Shown here in pieces: positions 1 to 12,700 of a DNA stretch of 64,000 bases. The stretch comes from Cordia subcordata (lineage: Eukaryota > Streptophyta > Magnoliopsida > Boraginales > Cordiaceae), in NCBI GenBank assembly GCA_028554755.1, contig JAPTOF010000008.1, positions 12,898,501-12,962,500 on the forward strand, read 5' to 3'. The notes below the pieces were generated by a model. It was not told the DNA's origin, searched no databases, and saw only the letters and a list, made by a program, of their open reading frames with translations. The translations under genes and the position numbers were made by a program. The stretch's first letter is position 1; each line of letters opens with the position of its first letter.

Positions 1-1058
1 ATAAACATGCAATGTATGCTAATGAAGTGTATTTTGAGCTCATAATAAAGATGATCTTTCAAAGAGCGATTTAACAAGGATTCATGAAAGTCTTCAAAAC
101 CATCTTTGAGCTTCAAGTCTTCTTCTTATGTGTAAAGCTTCAAGATTTCTTCAATAAAGCTCCATTTCCAAATGCTTCACATAATCACCTTAGCAAGATA
201 TGTATAGTATACTTTCAAGGCAATTATTAGTTAATTATAATTGACAGTTACAATTATTTTATCATCAAAATAAATTAAAGTAACAATAAGTTCAACAGGC
301 TTAACAACCAAAGTCCATTAAGAAAACTGAAAACAAAAAAATGAAATTGGGCGGAAGCCCAAACCCCAGACATCAACACAGGCCACACAACCCATGTCCC
401 AAACTCAAACCAACAATATACCCTAACCCTAAAATAATAACCACCAGTCATGGCAACTTCAGTGGGAACAAAGCACCACAGACCCATTAGAATCACATGA
501 AAACACATCTCGCCATCACTCTTCCTCCAAGCTGTAGATACCAAGCAAGCAATTGCAAAACCTCGCTCACTAAGATCCATTTGCATAAAGAGCTGAACAT
601 ACAATGGCATTACTTGATTTGGTTCTCTAAGGGCATTCCTAGCATTGCTTCATTGCTTGGCTTGCTAAATTTGATAGGCTCTCCGCTTGTTATCGCATTT
701 CTTTTTTTCGTGTGTTTAACCCTACCCCCAACCCAACCCAACCCAAACCCCTAACCCTCATGGGATTTAAACCAAGGTTTATCATTTCTGGGGAAAGTAG
801 TTTCAATCATTTGAGCTGCTCCCTAAACTCATCTTCTTACCTGAGGAATCATTACAGATTCTCATTGCATATTAAGGCAATTTCGCTTGTGAGACAAATG
901 ACTACTTTTGCTTAATTTCTCTTTTACTAAAGAGATTTGGTGGAAGTAGGGTTAATTTCCCTTGGTCTTTATCCTTCACTTACATGTTTTTCAAATATTA
1001 TTGACTTGGCTTGCACTTTGAAGAAGGAAGATCTCAAGTCTCATATTTTCAAATTGCT
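1..1058. other. Intergenic DNA, no supported gene
   Basis: AT-rich sequence without a recognisable gene. A 111-codon open frame on the minus strand (275-610) has no family I recognise. A short C-rich tract at about 719-758 made of CCCAAC and CCCTAA-like units resembles degenerate telomeric repeat, but it is only some 40 bp and irregular. Confidence 0.5.
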
Positions 1059-1342
1059 TTTTGTGCTACAACTATTTACATTATTAATAGGAAAAAGAAT
1101 TATTATGCCAAAAAAAATATAGTTTTGAAAGCAATTATCAAAATAGTATCTTTTCTTGGTCAACAAAAGCACCAATAAATTTTATTAAATTCTCTGCGAA
1201 ATTTTTGGTCAAATTTCACAAGAGTTTGACTTTGTAAAGTTCAAACTTTAGTTTAAACTTTAGAGAAGTTTGAGTTAGTGAAAGTCAAACTTTAATCTTC
1301 ATTATTTCACTGCCAAATACAACATAAAGATAAACATTGAAA

Positions 1343-3165
1343 TGTGTTGTCCATATAAAGATTATTGTTTATTATAAAATCAATTAAAATAGTCAACAAC
1401 AAAATATGAAAATTTTCCTCTTTATCACACTAACGCGACAAGAGGGTTGAACCATGAGAAATCAAGATTGCTATCAAGAATTGAAAAGAAAAAAAAACTA
1501 AAAACCTAAAACTAAAAGCGAAGAATTTAAAATGACTAAACTAAATACTACGAGTGACAATTTTTAAATTAAACTAAATCAAAGAGAAAATTAATAAAAT
1601 AAAATAATTAAAAGAAAATCACAGAACTCAACCACAAAAATTGCGGAATTAAATCTATGGAACTTGCGATTTAGGGTGATAGCTAGAAAATTATTCTATT
1701 CACGTTCGCAATTTCAGGATTTCCTATTAAACACAAGGGATCGGGTTACAAGTTCTAATTCACCTAGATTAATTAACTAAAGCTGTTGAGGCATAATCTA
1801 TCTCAATAGGATAAATTATATCTCACTTTTCTTTAATTAATTAATCTCACAGATCCTAGAAAATTAATTAAGACTACAAGGGCATAGGCTATCTCAGTGG
1901 CATAACCTATCTCAATCTTGAAACAACTAATTAAATCTAGTTCTGTTAATTAATCTATATTCCTAGCCACAAGAACTTACAAGATTCCTATATGGCAAAA
2001 GGTATAAATTCTTGACTAACAAAATTAGTTATAAGCGTAACAATGATTAACCAAGAATTTAATAAGCAATAAACACAAATATGAATAATCAAATAAATTC
2101 CAAAGAATCCGAAACATGAATAAAAATAATCACTAACTATCATCCCGAATCATGAGAGTTTAGTTCATAATTAAGTTCAAAGCAAAAATTGAAAAAGAAT
2201 TGAGAACAGAAAAACTTATTGTATTATTCCTAGACAAATAAGTTGATGAAGTTCTTTGTCTCCAATTCTCTTTAATAGCTGCTCCCCAACTTTTTCTTCA
2301 ATTTAATCTTCTACAAATTCTCAGGTTAAAGTCCTCTTTTTTTTTTGTGTGTGTATTGTGGGTATTTATAATGGTATCAAATTCCTTTTCAAATCCCACC
2401 TGGATTAGGAAATCACTGCCAGTTTTTATGCTCTCCTTTGACCAACATTTTTGATCATCTTAAAGGAAAATCTGGCTGAGCTCAAAATAGGAAAGTTATA
2501 GCTATATGAATTAACTTTCCATAACCTCAAGAACCACCTTATTTGGACCTCTGTAGCCCGAGTTATGCCTAAAATACCAAAATGTGTCCAGCGATGACAA
2601 GAATTTTTCAAACATGTTGTAACTGATTTGCACCGTCATCCCTCTTGAATTTGGAAAGGTGGTCTTCATAAGAATTGTAGTCCTGCCTCTTAGGAGTCCA
2701 ATGACTCAAGAATCACGTGATTTTGACCGCTAGAGTTGGAGTTATGAGCAAAATACCACAACTGGTCTGACAGGAAAAACTTTTCAAAAATTAACACCAA
2801 GGTCACTTGTCATATTCATTCACCAACGACTTTAGTTGCAAGAAAGGCCAAAGTTCTTTGTTTACTATGAGAAATTGTTTCTTGATCCATATATTTGAGC
2901 CCAATACTTCTCCATTAAATTAGCCCAACTCAAATTATGACATATCTTTAACTTTAATTGCCTAGAATCTTCTGTAAATTGCTCTTGTAGGCCTCCAAAA
3001 AATCTTTTCTTCTCTTAAACGAGATTGGATCAAATAATTTGCAAAATAAATCACTTAATCACTTTGGTCTATGTAATCCCATGCAAAATAGTGAAATTTA
3101 TTGTAAACTATGACGATACATACATACATATACATACACACACACATTTATATACATTTGCTTTT
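1343..3165 (-). mobile_element. LTR-like insertion inside the foldback element
   Basis: Non-coding block lying between the two inner arms of the 1070-5667 element. Its layout matches that of 52478-54905: a GGTTGAACC / GTTCACAGG type motif near the low-coordinate end, long AT-rich stretches with repeated TTAATTAAT and ATCTATCTCA phrases, a short run resembling an mRNA leader, and ACATAC/ACACAC microsatellite at the high-coordinate end. In minus orientation this resembles the 3' part of plant Ty3/gypsy LTRs, where CCCTGTGGTTCGAC-like text is common. The ends are approximate and no target duplication was fixed. Confidence 0.3.
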
Positions 3166-3372
3166 TTCTTGTTTCTTCATTGTATAAACTCTAACTAAGT
3201 TTAATAAGCTTCACTTAATCTATCAGATTTTTTCTTCCCTTTCACGTTGATCAAATTTCTTATATGGATAGGGTTTCTCGATATTTATGGCATATCCATG
3301 CTATATTTGGCATCAAAATAATAAATACTAAAGTTTGACTTTCACAAAGCCAAACTTCCTTAAAAGCTAAAA

Positions 3373-3630
3373 AGGGAAAATGGCAATTTTAGGGTTTGAA
3401 CTTTGTAAAATATGAAATGAAAGATATGAACTTCAAAACTTTTAATAAAAGGGCTTGAACTTATGAAAAAAAATGACATTCTGTACACCGTTAACTAATA
3501 GTGATAATATTTTGCTTATGAGGCTTTTTTTCCCTTGTATAAAGTTTGGACATTTTTTGTGAGCTATGAGAATTTAAATTAATTTACATATTTTTTCTAT
3601 ATCTAAATGTAAAAGAGTTCACACACACAT

Positions 3631-3663
<33 letters not shown>

Positions 3664-4258
3664 ACATTTAAAAGAATATAAATTAATTATGCATTTTAAG
3701 GATATAAAACTAACAAATTTAAATAAATCAAAATAAACCACAAAATAACATATTACTATTTATCGTTTCTAAAATGTCATTTTATTTTTATTTTCTAAAA
3801 TGAGTACATATTTATAGGTATATTTTTTGGTTTATTGTGTGTTTTGTAAATTTATTTTTTTAGTACTTAAACTACACTATTAAATTATATTTATTAAAAG
3901 ATTAAATATATACAAACTTGCTCATTAGTAACACTAAAAATATGTGATAAATTTATATTCCCTTAACCTATAATAAAATGTCCAAAATTTATATACGCGT
4001 ACATATATGAAATAGCTAATTATAATTTATAAGCGTGTGTATGTATGTGCCACATAGATTTGGAATGCCATGTAGAAAAATCCATCTAAGCTATGAAAGA
4101 AGCATAAAATGCCATCTAAGTTTTAAGAAGGAAAAAAAGTCACGTAAGCAAAAAATTAATACTGTCACTTAACTATTTGTAAAATATTACTTTTTTCTTA
4201 AGTTCAAGCCCTTGTATTAAAGATTTTAAAGTTCAAGCCCTAAAATTACTCTTTTCCC
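3373..4258. mobile_element. Foldback MITE inserted in the right arm of the outer element
   Basis: The left end (3374-3490) and right end (4140-4258) are inverted copies: GGGAAAA, then ATTTTAGGG, TTGAACTTT and AAGGGCTTGAACTTA on one side, with the complement on the other. The left arm has a small internal duplication absent from the right. Flanks AAAGCTAAAA (3363-3372) and AAACCTAAAA (4259-4268) match at 9 of 10 bases and may be the target duplication. A mixed AC/AT microsatellite lies inside at about 3621-3662. No coding potential. Removing it restores continuity of the right arm of the 1070-5667 element. Confidence 0.6.
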
Positions 4259-4457
4259 AAACCTAAAACAAAGTTCAACATCCTTAATGTTGAACTTTTG
4301 TAAGATTTGGCCTAAGAATTTTGTAGAGTATCTACTAGAATTTGCTGGTGCTTTTTTACTGAGAAAGGTTTATCTTCCTGAAAAGCGAACATTCTCAAAA
4401 GTTTGTCTTTCCAAAAGACAAACTTAGTACTTTGAGAATTGCTTTAAAAATTATATT

Positions 4458-5613
4458 TATGGTTGTCAATGGGGCAGGGTTGGCATATCGTTACCCCGCA
4501 CTTGATGGAAAACCACTCCCCCTGACCCTGCCCTAACCACGGCTACTAGGGTTATCTCCGGACACCATTCTCTCACCTATTATGTTAAAAAAAACTTGCT
4601 CTTCCCAGGCGGAGCACCAGTTATTTTTTTTAAGAAAATAAAAAACTAAAATTTTAGATAATAATACTAAAATTTTCTACTAAAAACTGTAAGAATAAAA
4701 AGCTTAACTCTTAAAAAAAAAACCAAAATCTCCTTAAAAATTGAGGAACAAGAACACACTAAAATTCAATTCAAAGAAAGAAAATACTAAAATCTGTAAT
4801 CAAAATTAAAAAAAATAAAATTCTGAAAAGATTTAAGATGCAAAAAACTTAGATCTATCATATTTTTCATCTCCAAACAACAAAATCTCCCAACAATTAT
4901 ACTAAAATCTCGAAAACAAAAAGAACCACATATATATAAATTGAAAATTGAAAAAATAAAAAATAAAAGTGGGGAAAAGGGATAATTAGTCGCATAGAGT
5001 AGAAGAAAAGGTGGTGGTTGGCGGTGGCAAAAGAGTGGTTGTTTATAGCAGGTGTTAAGATGTTTGTGAAGAGGTTGATCATGGTGGTTAGTCGCGGTGG
5101 TAGTGCACTATTGTTCGGTCGCAGTGGTAGGGCAGCATGGTTGGTCGAGGTGTCGCCTAAAATGGGGCGATGGGTTAGAGGTGGAGGTAGTGATAGACTG
5201 GTAGGCTACGAGTATGGGGGGTTGGGGAAAGTGGGGGATCTTTAGGGTTATATATAGATAAATTAGATGAAGAAAAAGTTACATGAATGTCTTTAAAGAG
5301 ATTCAAACCTTGGTTTGCAAGGTAGCATGAAAAGATTTTACCACTAAACTAAAGCATTCACCAATGAAAATTCTTACAACATATATACATATATGTAAAA
5401 AAACTAAACAAAAAATATATATATTGGGGCGGAGCGGGGTAGGGTCAATAACCCTAACCCATCTCCGCCCCGACACCGCGGTAGAAGGAAAGAACCTCGT
5501 CCCATCCCGTTCTGGGGTTTTTTTTAACAAAAACCCCGCCCCATCCCCTGTGGTACTCCAGCAAGGCGGGGCAGGGCGGGGCAGGGCGGGTCGGTGGCCC
5601 ATTGCCAATCCTA
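4458..5613. mobile_element. Non-autonomous hAT element with perfect 8-bp TSD
   Basis: The ends are TATGGTTGTCAATGGGG at 4458 and, read from the other side, TAGGATTGGCAATGGGC at 5613. Exact 8-bp direct repeats, ATTATATT, flank it (4450-4457 and 5614-5621). An 8-bp duplication and a TA(G)-starting inverted repeat are hAT hallmarks. The subterminal regions are unusually GC-rich, with GGGGCGGGGC-type runs in the last 190 bp. The interior is AT-rich with a GGT-rich patch (5010-5240) that creates a spurious 75-codon frame; no transposase is seen. It interrupts the right arm of the outer inverted-repeat element. Confidence 0.8.
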
Positions 5614-5678
5614 ATTATATTATTTCTGGTATTATAATTTTTTCAATATTATTTATGTAAATAGGCCTTTTGTGCTAC

Positions 5679-6335
5679 CGTTGACCACTTGTGGATCAAA
5701 ACATACCAAAAGAATTTATTAAGACTTGGCAGTCGCGGAGGAGGAGATCTATAACAATATTAGATTTGATGCTAATTCAAAATCATTTTTTGTTAGAAAA
5801 TACAAATGTACCTCTGTGAACAATAGAATTGGCGACAAATGGTTTGATGATCATGATTAGAAGAGTTGCTTCTTTTTGTTTTGGTTCCTTGTTGCTTGAT
5901 CTTATGTAAATGCCGACTCTCTTCAAATACACCGTGCTCGCTAGATTGGCCAAAAAAAAAAAAGTTTCCCATACAAAAGAACAAAGAAGAGGGAAAAAAG
6001 AAAGAGAGATGAAAAAGCAATAAAAAGAAAGAGAACGGGAAAAAGAATCGAAACAGAGACTACTTGCATTCACACACACATATATATGTATATATATTTA
6101 TAAAAAAATATTTTGATGAAAAATACTTTTTTTTTGTAGAAAGTACATCTTTTTTGTTTAAGCATTTAGTTTCACATTTGAAAAAATTGAACTTAAAGCG
6201 AGTTCAAATTCAATTTTTTTAAAAGTTATAAATTTTTATTTTTTCAAAAAAACATTTCTTTTAAAGTTTATAAAAATACTTTTAAAAAAACCAATCCAAA
6301 TTAACTCTTGAAAATTGTAGGAAAAAAATAAATTT
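5679..6335. other. AT-rich intergenic DNA with a MITE relic
   Basis: No gene seen. At about 6110-6300 the right end (read from the minus strand AATTTGGATTGG followed by T/A-rich sequence and AAAGTA) resembles the right end of the MITE-like block at 7303-7520 in intron 1, so this is probably an older relative. Antisense frames here are low-complexity artefacts. Confidence 0.35.
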
Positions 6336-6707
6336 AAAAAAGAAAATCAAATAAAGTGAGCCCTTAGCCCACCCCACTCTTGCCACGTAGGGCAACCATA
6401 GCCAACCAACAGATCACATTTTCCAACCTTCGTGGCAACAATTAAAAAAGAAAATCAATTAAAGTGGGCCCCACCAGAATTAGCATATTCCCAATTCCCA
6501 GTTTCCAGTTGACAGGCGCCACAAGCCTCCAACCTTCGTGGCAACATTTTTCTTTACACAATCAGACATCACCTCCCTCACACACACACACAACACACAC
6601 TACACAAACTAGTTCCTAACTCTTGTAGAACAATAGAAAAATTCAAGCTTCTTTACTTGTTTTTTTCCCTCTTCAGATCTTTTCAAGAAGAAAAAGCAAA
6701 AGCCACA
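6336..6707 (+). promoter_or_regulatory. Proximal promoter and 5' leader with ~107-bp tandem duplication
   Basis: Two head-to-tail units, 6336-6443 and 6444-6549, start with AAAAAAGAAAATCAA and end with an identical 18-bp block, CCAACCTTCGTGGCAACA (6423-6440 and 6529-6546); the middles have diverged. The first unit has a CCACGT (G-box-like) core near 6382, the second a GTGGGCCCC site II-like motif near 6465. A CA-rich tract (6580-6605) follows. I see no convincing TATA box. The start codon at 6708 has a good plant context (CACAATGGC). Promoter function is inferred from position. Confidence 0.4.
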
Positions 6708-9700
6708 ATGGCTAAACTCACACTACGAACAGATTACAACTTGTGTGATTTTTCACACTACACAAATCATCACAAAGCATCTCGTTCAAGACACCACCTT
6801 TTGAATCCACAACCCTTCAAGCATAGTTTAAGATTCAGAGTTTCTTGCAGCTTAAGAGAGAGGGAGAAGGAGAAAGAAAAATATGTTGCAGAAAGCAAAA
6901 GAATACTTAATGGGGTCAAAGTAAATGATGAGCTGGAGGGGATTGTGTTAGCCTCAGGAGATGATTTGGAAATTGATAATGAAGATAAGAAGAAATTGGG
7001 TTTTGAATGGAATAGGCCGCCATGGAAGAATCTGCCCCAGAGATATAAGCTCATCGGAACCACTTCATTGGCCTTTGTTATTTGTAACATGGATAAGGTA
7101 ATTATTGGTGGTTTTGTACTTATTCTCTTTACATATATTTTTACATTTTCAGCTTTACTTTTACTATTGCATGTGGAGTATTATAGAAACAAATCAAGTA
7201 TGTTTATCCCATTAGACAGGGTCGATTATATGCAATTTTAGTTCTTTCTTACTATATGCAACTGATGGGGCCCATTCTCTGCATATTCTCGACTCTGGAG
7301 ATGTTTGGATTGGCTTCTTTTATGGATTCTTAAAAAACGTGTATTCTTTTTTCAATAAATATTTGGCTTATCTTTAAAAAATATTTATACTCTATAAAGC
7401 ACAAATATAACTTTTATTAGAAGTCACAATTTTTAACTTTTAAAAAAAATAAAATAAAGAAATACTTTTTTTTTTTCAAAAAAAGTTAAAGAAGTACTTT
7501 AAAAAAAAGTTAATTCAAACTACCCCTCTATCTTATTCCTTGACCCATACTTTTACTCGGCTTGCACATAAGGTTATTATACTCTTGACAATTTAAATTG
7601 CATGGTGTCACTTTCTGCGTTTGTGCATAAGATGATTACTCTCCTAGTTGGTGGGCTATTTGTGTAATTGGTTCAATTTACTTGTTTTTTTATTATTAGT
7701 TGTATGCTGGTGTTAATAGTATCTTTAAATCCCCTTGCCCCTGACCAAACTGATGTGGCAAGAAAACACTTTCTAGAAATTTAATGTGTTTCTTTTGTAT
7801 CAATAGGCTTTTAGGGCAGCTGCACTAACAAAAAGATGATGAGATTATTTTAAAGCTGTGACTTTTTGATGTTTCCTGAGAGGGTATTTATATGTATAAT
7901 TTGTACTTAAACCTGCAGGTGAATTTGAGTGTAGCCATAATTCCGATGTCACATCAATTTGGGTGGAATTCATCTGTGGCTGGATTGGTTCAATCCTCCT
8001 TCTTCTGGGGATATGCCTTGAGTCAGTTGCCTGGTGGATGGCTTGCAAAGATATATGGTGGGAGGTGAGTTTTTCCCTGGGAAATGTTATTTGAGATTCA
8101 TTGACATGTTTAAATGGTGGAGACGAACCTCGGCAGGAATGAGTGACATTGTAAAAATCTGTATAGGTGAAGTCATCTAGTGTGATAATCTGTTTTGGTT
8201 TGATATGGTTTAAACATATAATTTAATTACTCTTCTTTATAGGTAAAGTTTAGACATGGTATAACAAAATTTGGATAGTTTCACAATTCTATTTTTATTT
8301 CTTTATTTCTTTTTTTTAATGGAAAATTCTGAATGGTCATAAATCTATTCATTGGTGGTGTTGTAATTTAAAGGAAATATATTAAAAACGAAGTTGTTTA
8401 ATTATGATAATAAAAGCATTAGTCAAAAAATGTACTCCTCTACCAAACTTCACGCGGTACCTAGTTGTATTGAAGGGTGTGTTGTATGTTTCTGAAGAAA
8501 TGGCAACAGTACCAACATGTTTGTCTACATTTAGTTCATACAGGAGATTCCAAGTTGAAACTGGGAAGAAGAATTACTATTTTCATACAAATGTGTGCTT
8601 AAAATATAAAGTGCCTTTTCCTTGGCGGTAAAAATTGACAAAGAACCTAGGCATAGTGACTGTGCAAAGCTCGTGGTGAAATGTAAAGTGATGCCTAATC
8701 ACTGCTCACAAATTTCAGGGCCATAGTTCCCTTTCAACCGTTCTTGCCTCCAATTAGTAAATCTTCTGTGCTTGTACATATGGTGGTTGTTGTATAATCA
8801 TGGAAGGCTAGATTTACGTCTACAATGTGACATTTTCACTTTCTTTCATAATGGTTTGGGAAGAAGTAGAAAGGTGACTCACTTTAAGTTGAAAAGGAGA
8901 AGGATCTGTGGAATTATCCTAGTTATGTTGAAAGAAAATGCACTTGTGGCAAATCTTACCAGCAAACCTAAATAGAGGAGAAAGAAAACCATATATGACA
9001 GGAAAAGAAGACAAGAAAACTGCATGATCACATTGATGCTTCATATATTACGATTAAAGAATTGGATCAGTGCTTGTCTTTTTTTGCTAAGAAAGGAATT
9101 TAATTATTTTCATTCAAAAGTCGACTGCAAAGGTAATGTACAATCATGGACCATTGATGTATGATTCGTATAAGGTAGAAACACAAAAGAATTGCAAAAC
9201 AATGCTCTCATCAATTTTGCATTTAGAAATGAAGCTCCCTGTCCTTCCTAGTACTTCTATACTTCTTCCCAGACTAAGTTTGACAAAATCATGTTTATGC
9301 GTCTTTTAAAACCACTTTTAGACTTGGTCAGTGCTTTCCTACATAAGTTTGGAAATGGCTCTGTTTGTTTTAAAAACCACCTATAAATTAGACTTGCTTA
9401 AGCTAGAAAAAAAAATGCTGTAAACTAGCTTAATAATCAACGATACTGGCAGTCTAGCACTTCATGCTGCCATCATGTTGAATGATGTGTACATTTGTTG
9501 GACTCTGTTGCTATTTGACAACTTCAAGTAAGCGAAAATTATTCCGTGCCCCCCCCCCCCCACCCCAAACACACACACTCACACAAAAAAGAAAAAAAGA
9601 AAAAAAGACAAAATGAAGACTTTTAGTCGATGAAAATTAACCTTTAAAAGTTATCCTTCCACCTTAATACTATCTCTGCCATATGTTTGAGGAAGAGACA

Positions 9701-12700
9701 CTAAAATTATAGTAATGCTACATTAACAGTTAAATTTGCCTATCATGCTTATGAATCAATATATTATTTTGCAGAAAAGTTCTTGGGGTTGGAGTCCTTG
9801 CTTGGTCACTTGCCACAGCACTTGTTCCTGTTGTTGCTGGGTCTATGCCTGGACTTGTTCTTTTCAGGATTTTGGTAAATATTACCAAACCATGTCTTTA
9901 GATTTCCTTATGTTGTTTCTGAGCTTTCACATTATGTGGATGTTTCTACATATCTATGAAATAATGTGCTTACTAGATGGTTATTTTCTATGTAGATATA
10001 ACGATTACAATATGGAAAATTTAAGCCTTATCTAGACATTTATCCTCTTATGATCTTTTACTTTCAGACTAAGGGTTTCTTCTTGGCTTTCTAATTGAAC
10101 ATGGCCGTTGTTGGAATTTAGGTTGGAATAGGAGAAGGTGTATCCCCGTCTGCTGCAACTGACATGATTGCCAGGCACGTGTGACATTGAAAAAAAGCAT
10201 AGAGGCATGGCTTTTAGTTGAAGTCTGTAGATTGATGTTTAATATTTCTGCATGCTGCATTATGTTTTCAAGCTGTTGATATCATAGTAAGATTACTTAT
10301 TAATTCCGTGCATTCTATGTATAGTCCCCTGTATGCTTTTGACATTTTCTTATCGTGGGGTTTCATCTTGAGACCAATTGGTTGTAGGTGGAGTAGCTTA
10401 GGATCTTATAGGTGGCCTTAGAGTTTATGATTTTTCTATGTGAGTGGAATTGTATATCTTAAAAGTTCCTCTAATGCTTGACGTGATATTAAAGAAGATG
10501 GGTCATGCATGAATGAATATAAATATAATTGGCGCGTGGATAAATACCACATGTAGCTTTAGATGTGACTTACACCAGGATTGGTATGACTAGACCTAAG
10601 GGACCAACTCTGAGATCATATTAAGTGACTACCTATCTAAAAGTTTAAACTGTTAAAAAAGGGTTTGTTATATTTTCATGCCTTCTTACATGAAACAAAG
10701 ATTGATTTTGAATCCAGGCATGTGAATACTTTTAATGTATTTAAGTGGGGATGGCAAGACTTGAACTTTGACTTGGACTTTGATATCATATTAAGTAACT
10801 ATTTTAGCTAAAAGTTTAAGCTTTTAGAGAATAGTTTGTTATACTTTTGTTGTCTACAACAAATTTAAAAATGATGTTCGGAAATAGACTTGTTCAAAAG
10901 ATATGACAGGAAGAAACTCTGCAAGGTGAAAGTAATTTAGATATTCTATCAAAAAGATTGTTAAGCAATAAATTTTGTGATATTGGGGTGAAAATGCCAG
11001 CTAGCTGTGCTACAACTTTTGGATGCACAAAGAAGACAACAGTCACAGAGTGTTTCACCAAATGATTCTAAGATTAGTGCAAAAAATCATAAATGCTTTT
11101 GTGAAGTTTGGAGGTGGGAAAGACAGGTCCGTGTAAGAGAGGACTAAGGTTGATAGATTTGATTCTCTGTCTAAAACATGACAACTACATTAAATGATTT
11201 GTTCATCTCAGATCTTTCTCTACGACCAAATTTTTTGATTACACATTTTATATATAAATTCATTGACTATTGGCATATTACAGAGATCAAGAATGCATTT
11301 CTTCATAAGTATATTGAGAAAATCTGCTAGTATGAAATTACATCCACAAGTTTACCTATTTTTGATTCTTGTACAAAAAAATAAAAAAAGAAAAAAGAAA
11401 AAATGATCCATGTTTATTGTAGAGTCAGTAAATTCATGACGTTAGTCATTTTAAAAGCTAACAATGCTCAATGATTGACTTCTTTTAGAAAATCAAAATT
11501 TTCAAAGGAAGAAATATAGATCATTTATAGTGATGTGGGTAAAAGATGTCTTTCCCACATCAGTTGTAACTCAGATGATTTTAGTTGGTACATTAGACGT
11601 GACGGAAGTGGACGCGTAGGCTGAGGGTCCACCTTTGCCCGCTTGGTGTAGGGGTAAGCCGGTGGACTCGTGAGTTGAAGGTCCACCCTTATCTGCTTGG
11701 AGTGAGGGTAAGCTGGTGGACTCGTGAGCTGAGGGTCAGCCTTTGTCCGCTTGGAGTGAGGGTAAGCCAGTGGACTCGTGAGCTGAGGGTCAGCCTTGTC
11801 CGCTTGGAATGAGGGTAAGCCGGTGGATGCGTGAGTTGAGGGTCCACTTTTGCCCGCTTGGTGTGGGGGTAAGCCGGTGGATGCATGAGTTGAGGGTAAG
11901 CCTTTCCCTACAAGGCAAGAACAAAGCGGGGCTTTCCTCCCATTGTACCTCCGACGATCAAGTTAGTGTCATGAACGCATCTTTGAATATGTTATGAACA
12001 TGCACAAGATAAATGGAGAGAATTTTAGCCTTCACTTACTTGCTTTGCTTGAGTTATGGCCTGGTATTTGTAGATATGGTAGCTCAACACTCGAAGTTTA
12101 CCTTAAGGAGGGTGTTGATTGGACTTGCTTTGCTTATTGACGTGGCTTCCTTTGTTACTTGAGGAAAAGAGCATGTGTATGCCCATGAATTTAGCCTAGG
12201 CGTACCGGAAGGGTGTGGGTATGCCATCCCAACGCCTCCTGGCTTACGCGTAGCCTCAAGGTCCCTTTCCATACATATTCATGCACATCACCTTGAACAT
12301 ACAAAGCATCCGAGTGCAATACCTTGAACATACAAAGGGGCTTACCCGTCATATGAGGGTAAGCTGAGGTTTGGAGCAGGGGGTAGACCCATAGCCCAAC
12401 GGTCTGCTGTTGGTGTAGCAGAGCCATGGGGGGGGGGGAGGCGGACCCGTAGCCCTCAAGTCCGCCGGCTTCGTTCCGTCCTCCCGCGAAACACGTGTTG
12501 TCGTTTTATTGGTTGATTTGACGTACCCATATCATATAGGATATTAGAGTTATAATACTTGTGCATGATTTTCAATTATTTTCTTTCTTGGTCTGGTGGG
12601 GAGGTCCCAAGTGATAGAGCGATTACAGGTATTCATTCATAATCTTTTAGCATGACTTGACGTCTAACTCCAATGTTACGAGAAGTAGTTGGTTAGAGTC

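Larger units (their letters stand above)
1070..5667. mobile_element. Composite inverted-repeat (foldback/MULE-like) element
   Basis: Seen: the left arm (about 1070-1335) is repeated in inverted orientation, but the right arm is in pieces: about 3290-3372, 4259-4457 and 5622-5667. Matching landmarks include CTATTTACAT at the outer end, AAAGCAATT further in, and GAAAGTCAAACTTTA at the inner end. The pieces are separated by two later insertions, at 3373-4258 and 4458-5613. An exact 11-bp direct repeat, TTTTGTGCTAC, flanks the whole (1059-1069 and 5668-5678). Long inverted arms and a 9-11 bp duplication are typical of Mutator-like elements. No transposase frame is visible. Without the insertions the element would be only about 700 bp. 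Confidence 0.6.

Noticed and set aside
275..610. 111-codon minus-strand open frame
   Set aside because: Aromatic- and hydrophobic-rich with no recognised family, no supporting splice or promoter context; part of it vaguely recalls an F-box but not convincingly.
5018..5245. 75-codon frame inside the hAT element
   Set aside because: Comes from a GGT-rich low-complexity patch; no transposase motif.
5783..6079. 98-codon minus-strand frame upstream of the transporter
   Set aside because: Low-complexity Ser/Phe-rich translation of purine-rich DNA; no conserved feature.
6657..6707. Longer N-terminus of the transporter starting at 6657
   Set aside because: That start is a TTG; the ATG at 6708 has a better context and begins a plausible transit peptide.
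11689..11886. Repetitive protein encoded by the 54-bp array
   Set aside because: Frames exist on both strands because the period is a multiple of three; they lie in an intronic solo LTR.
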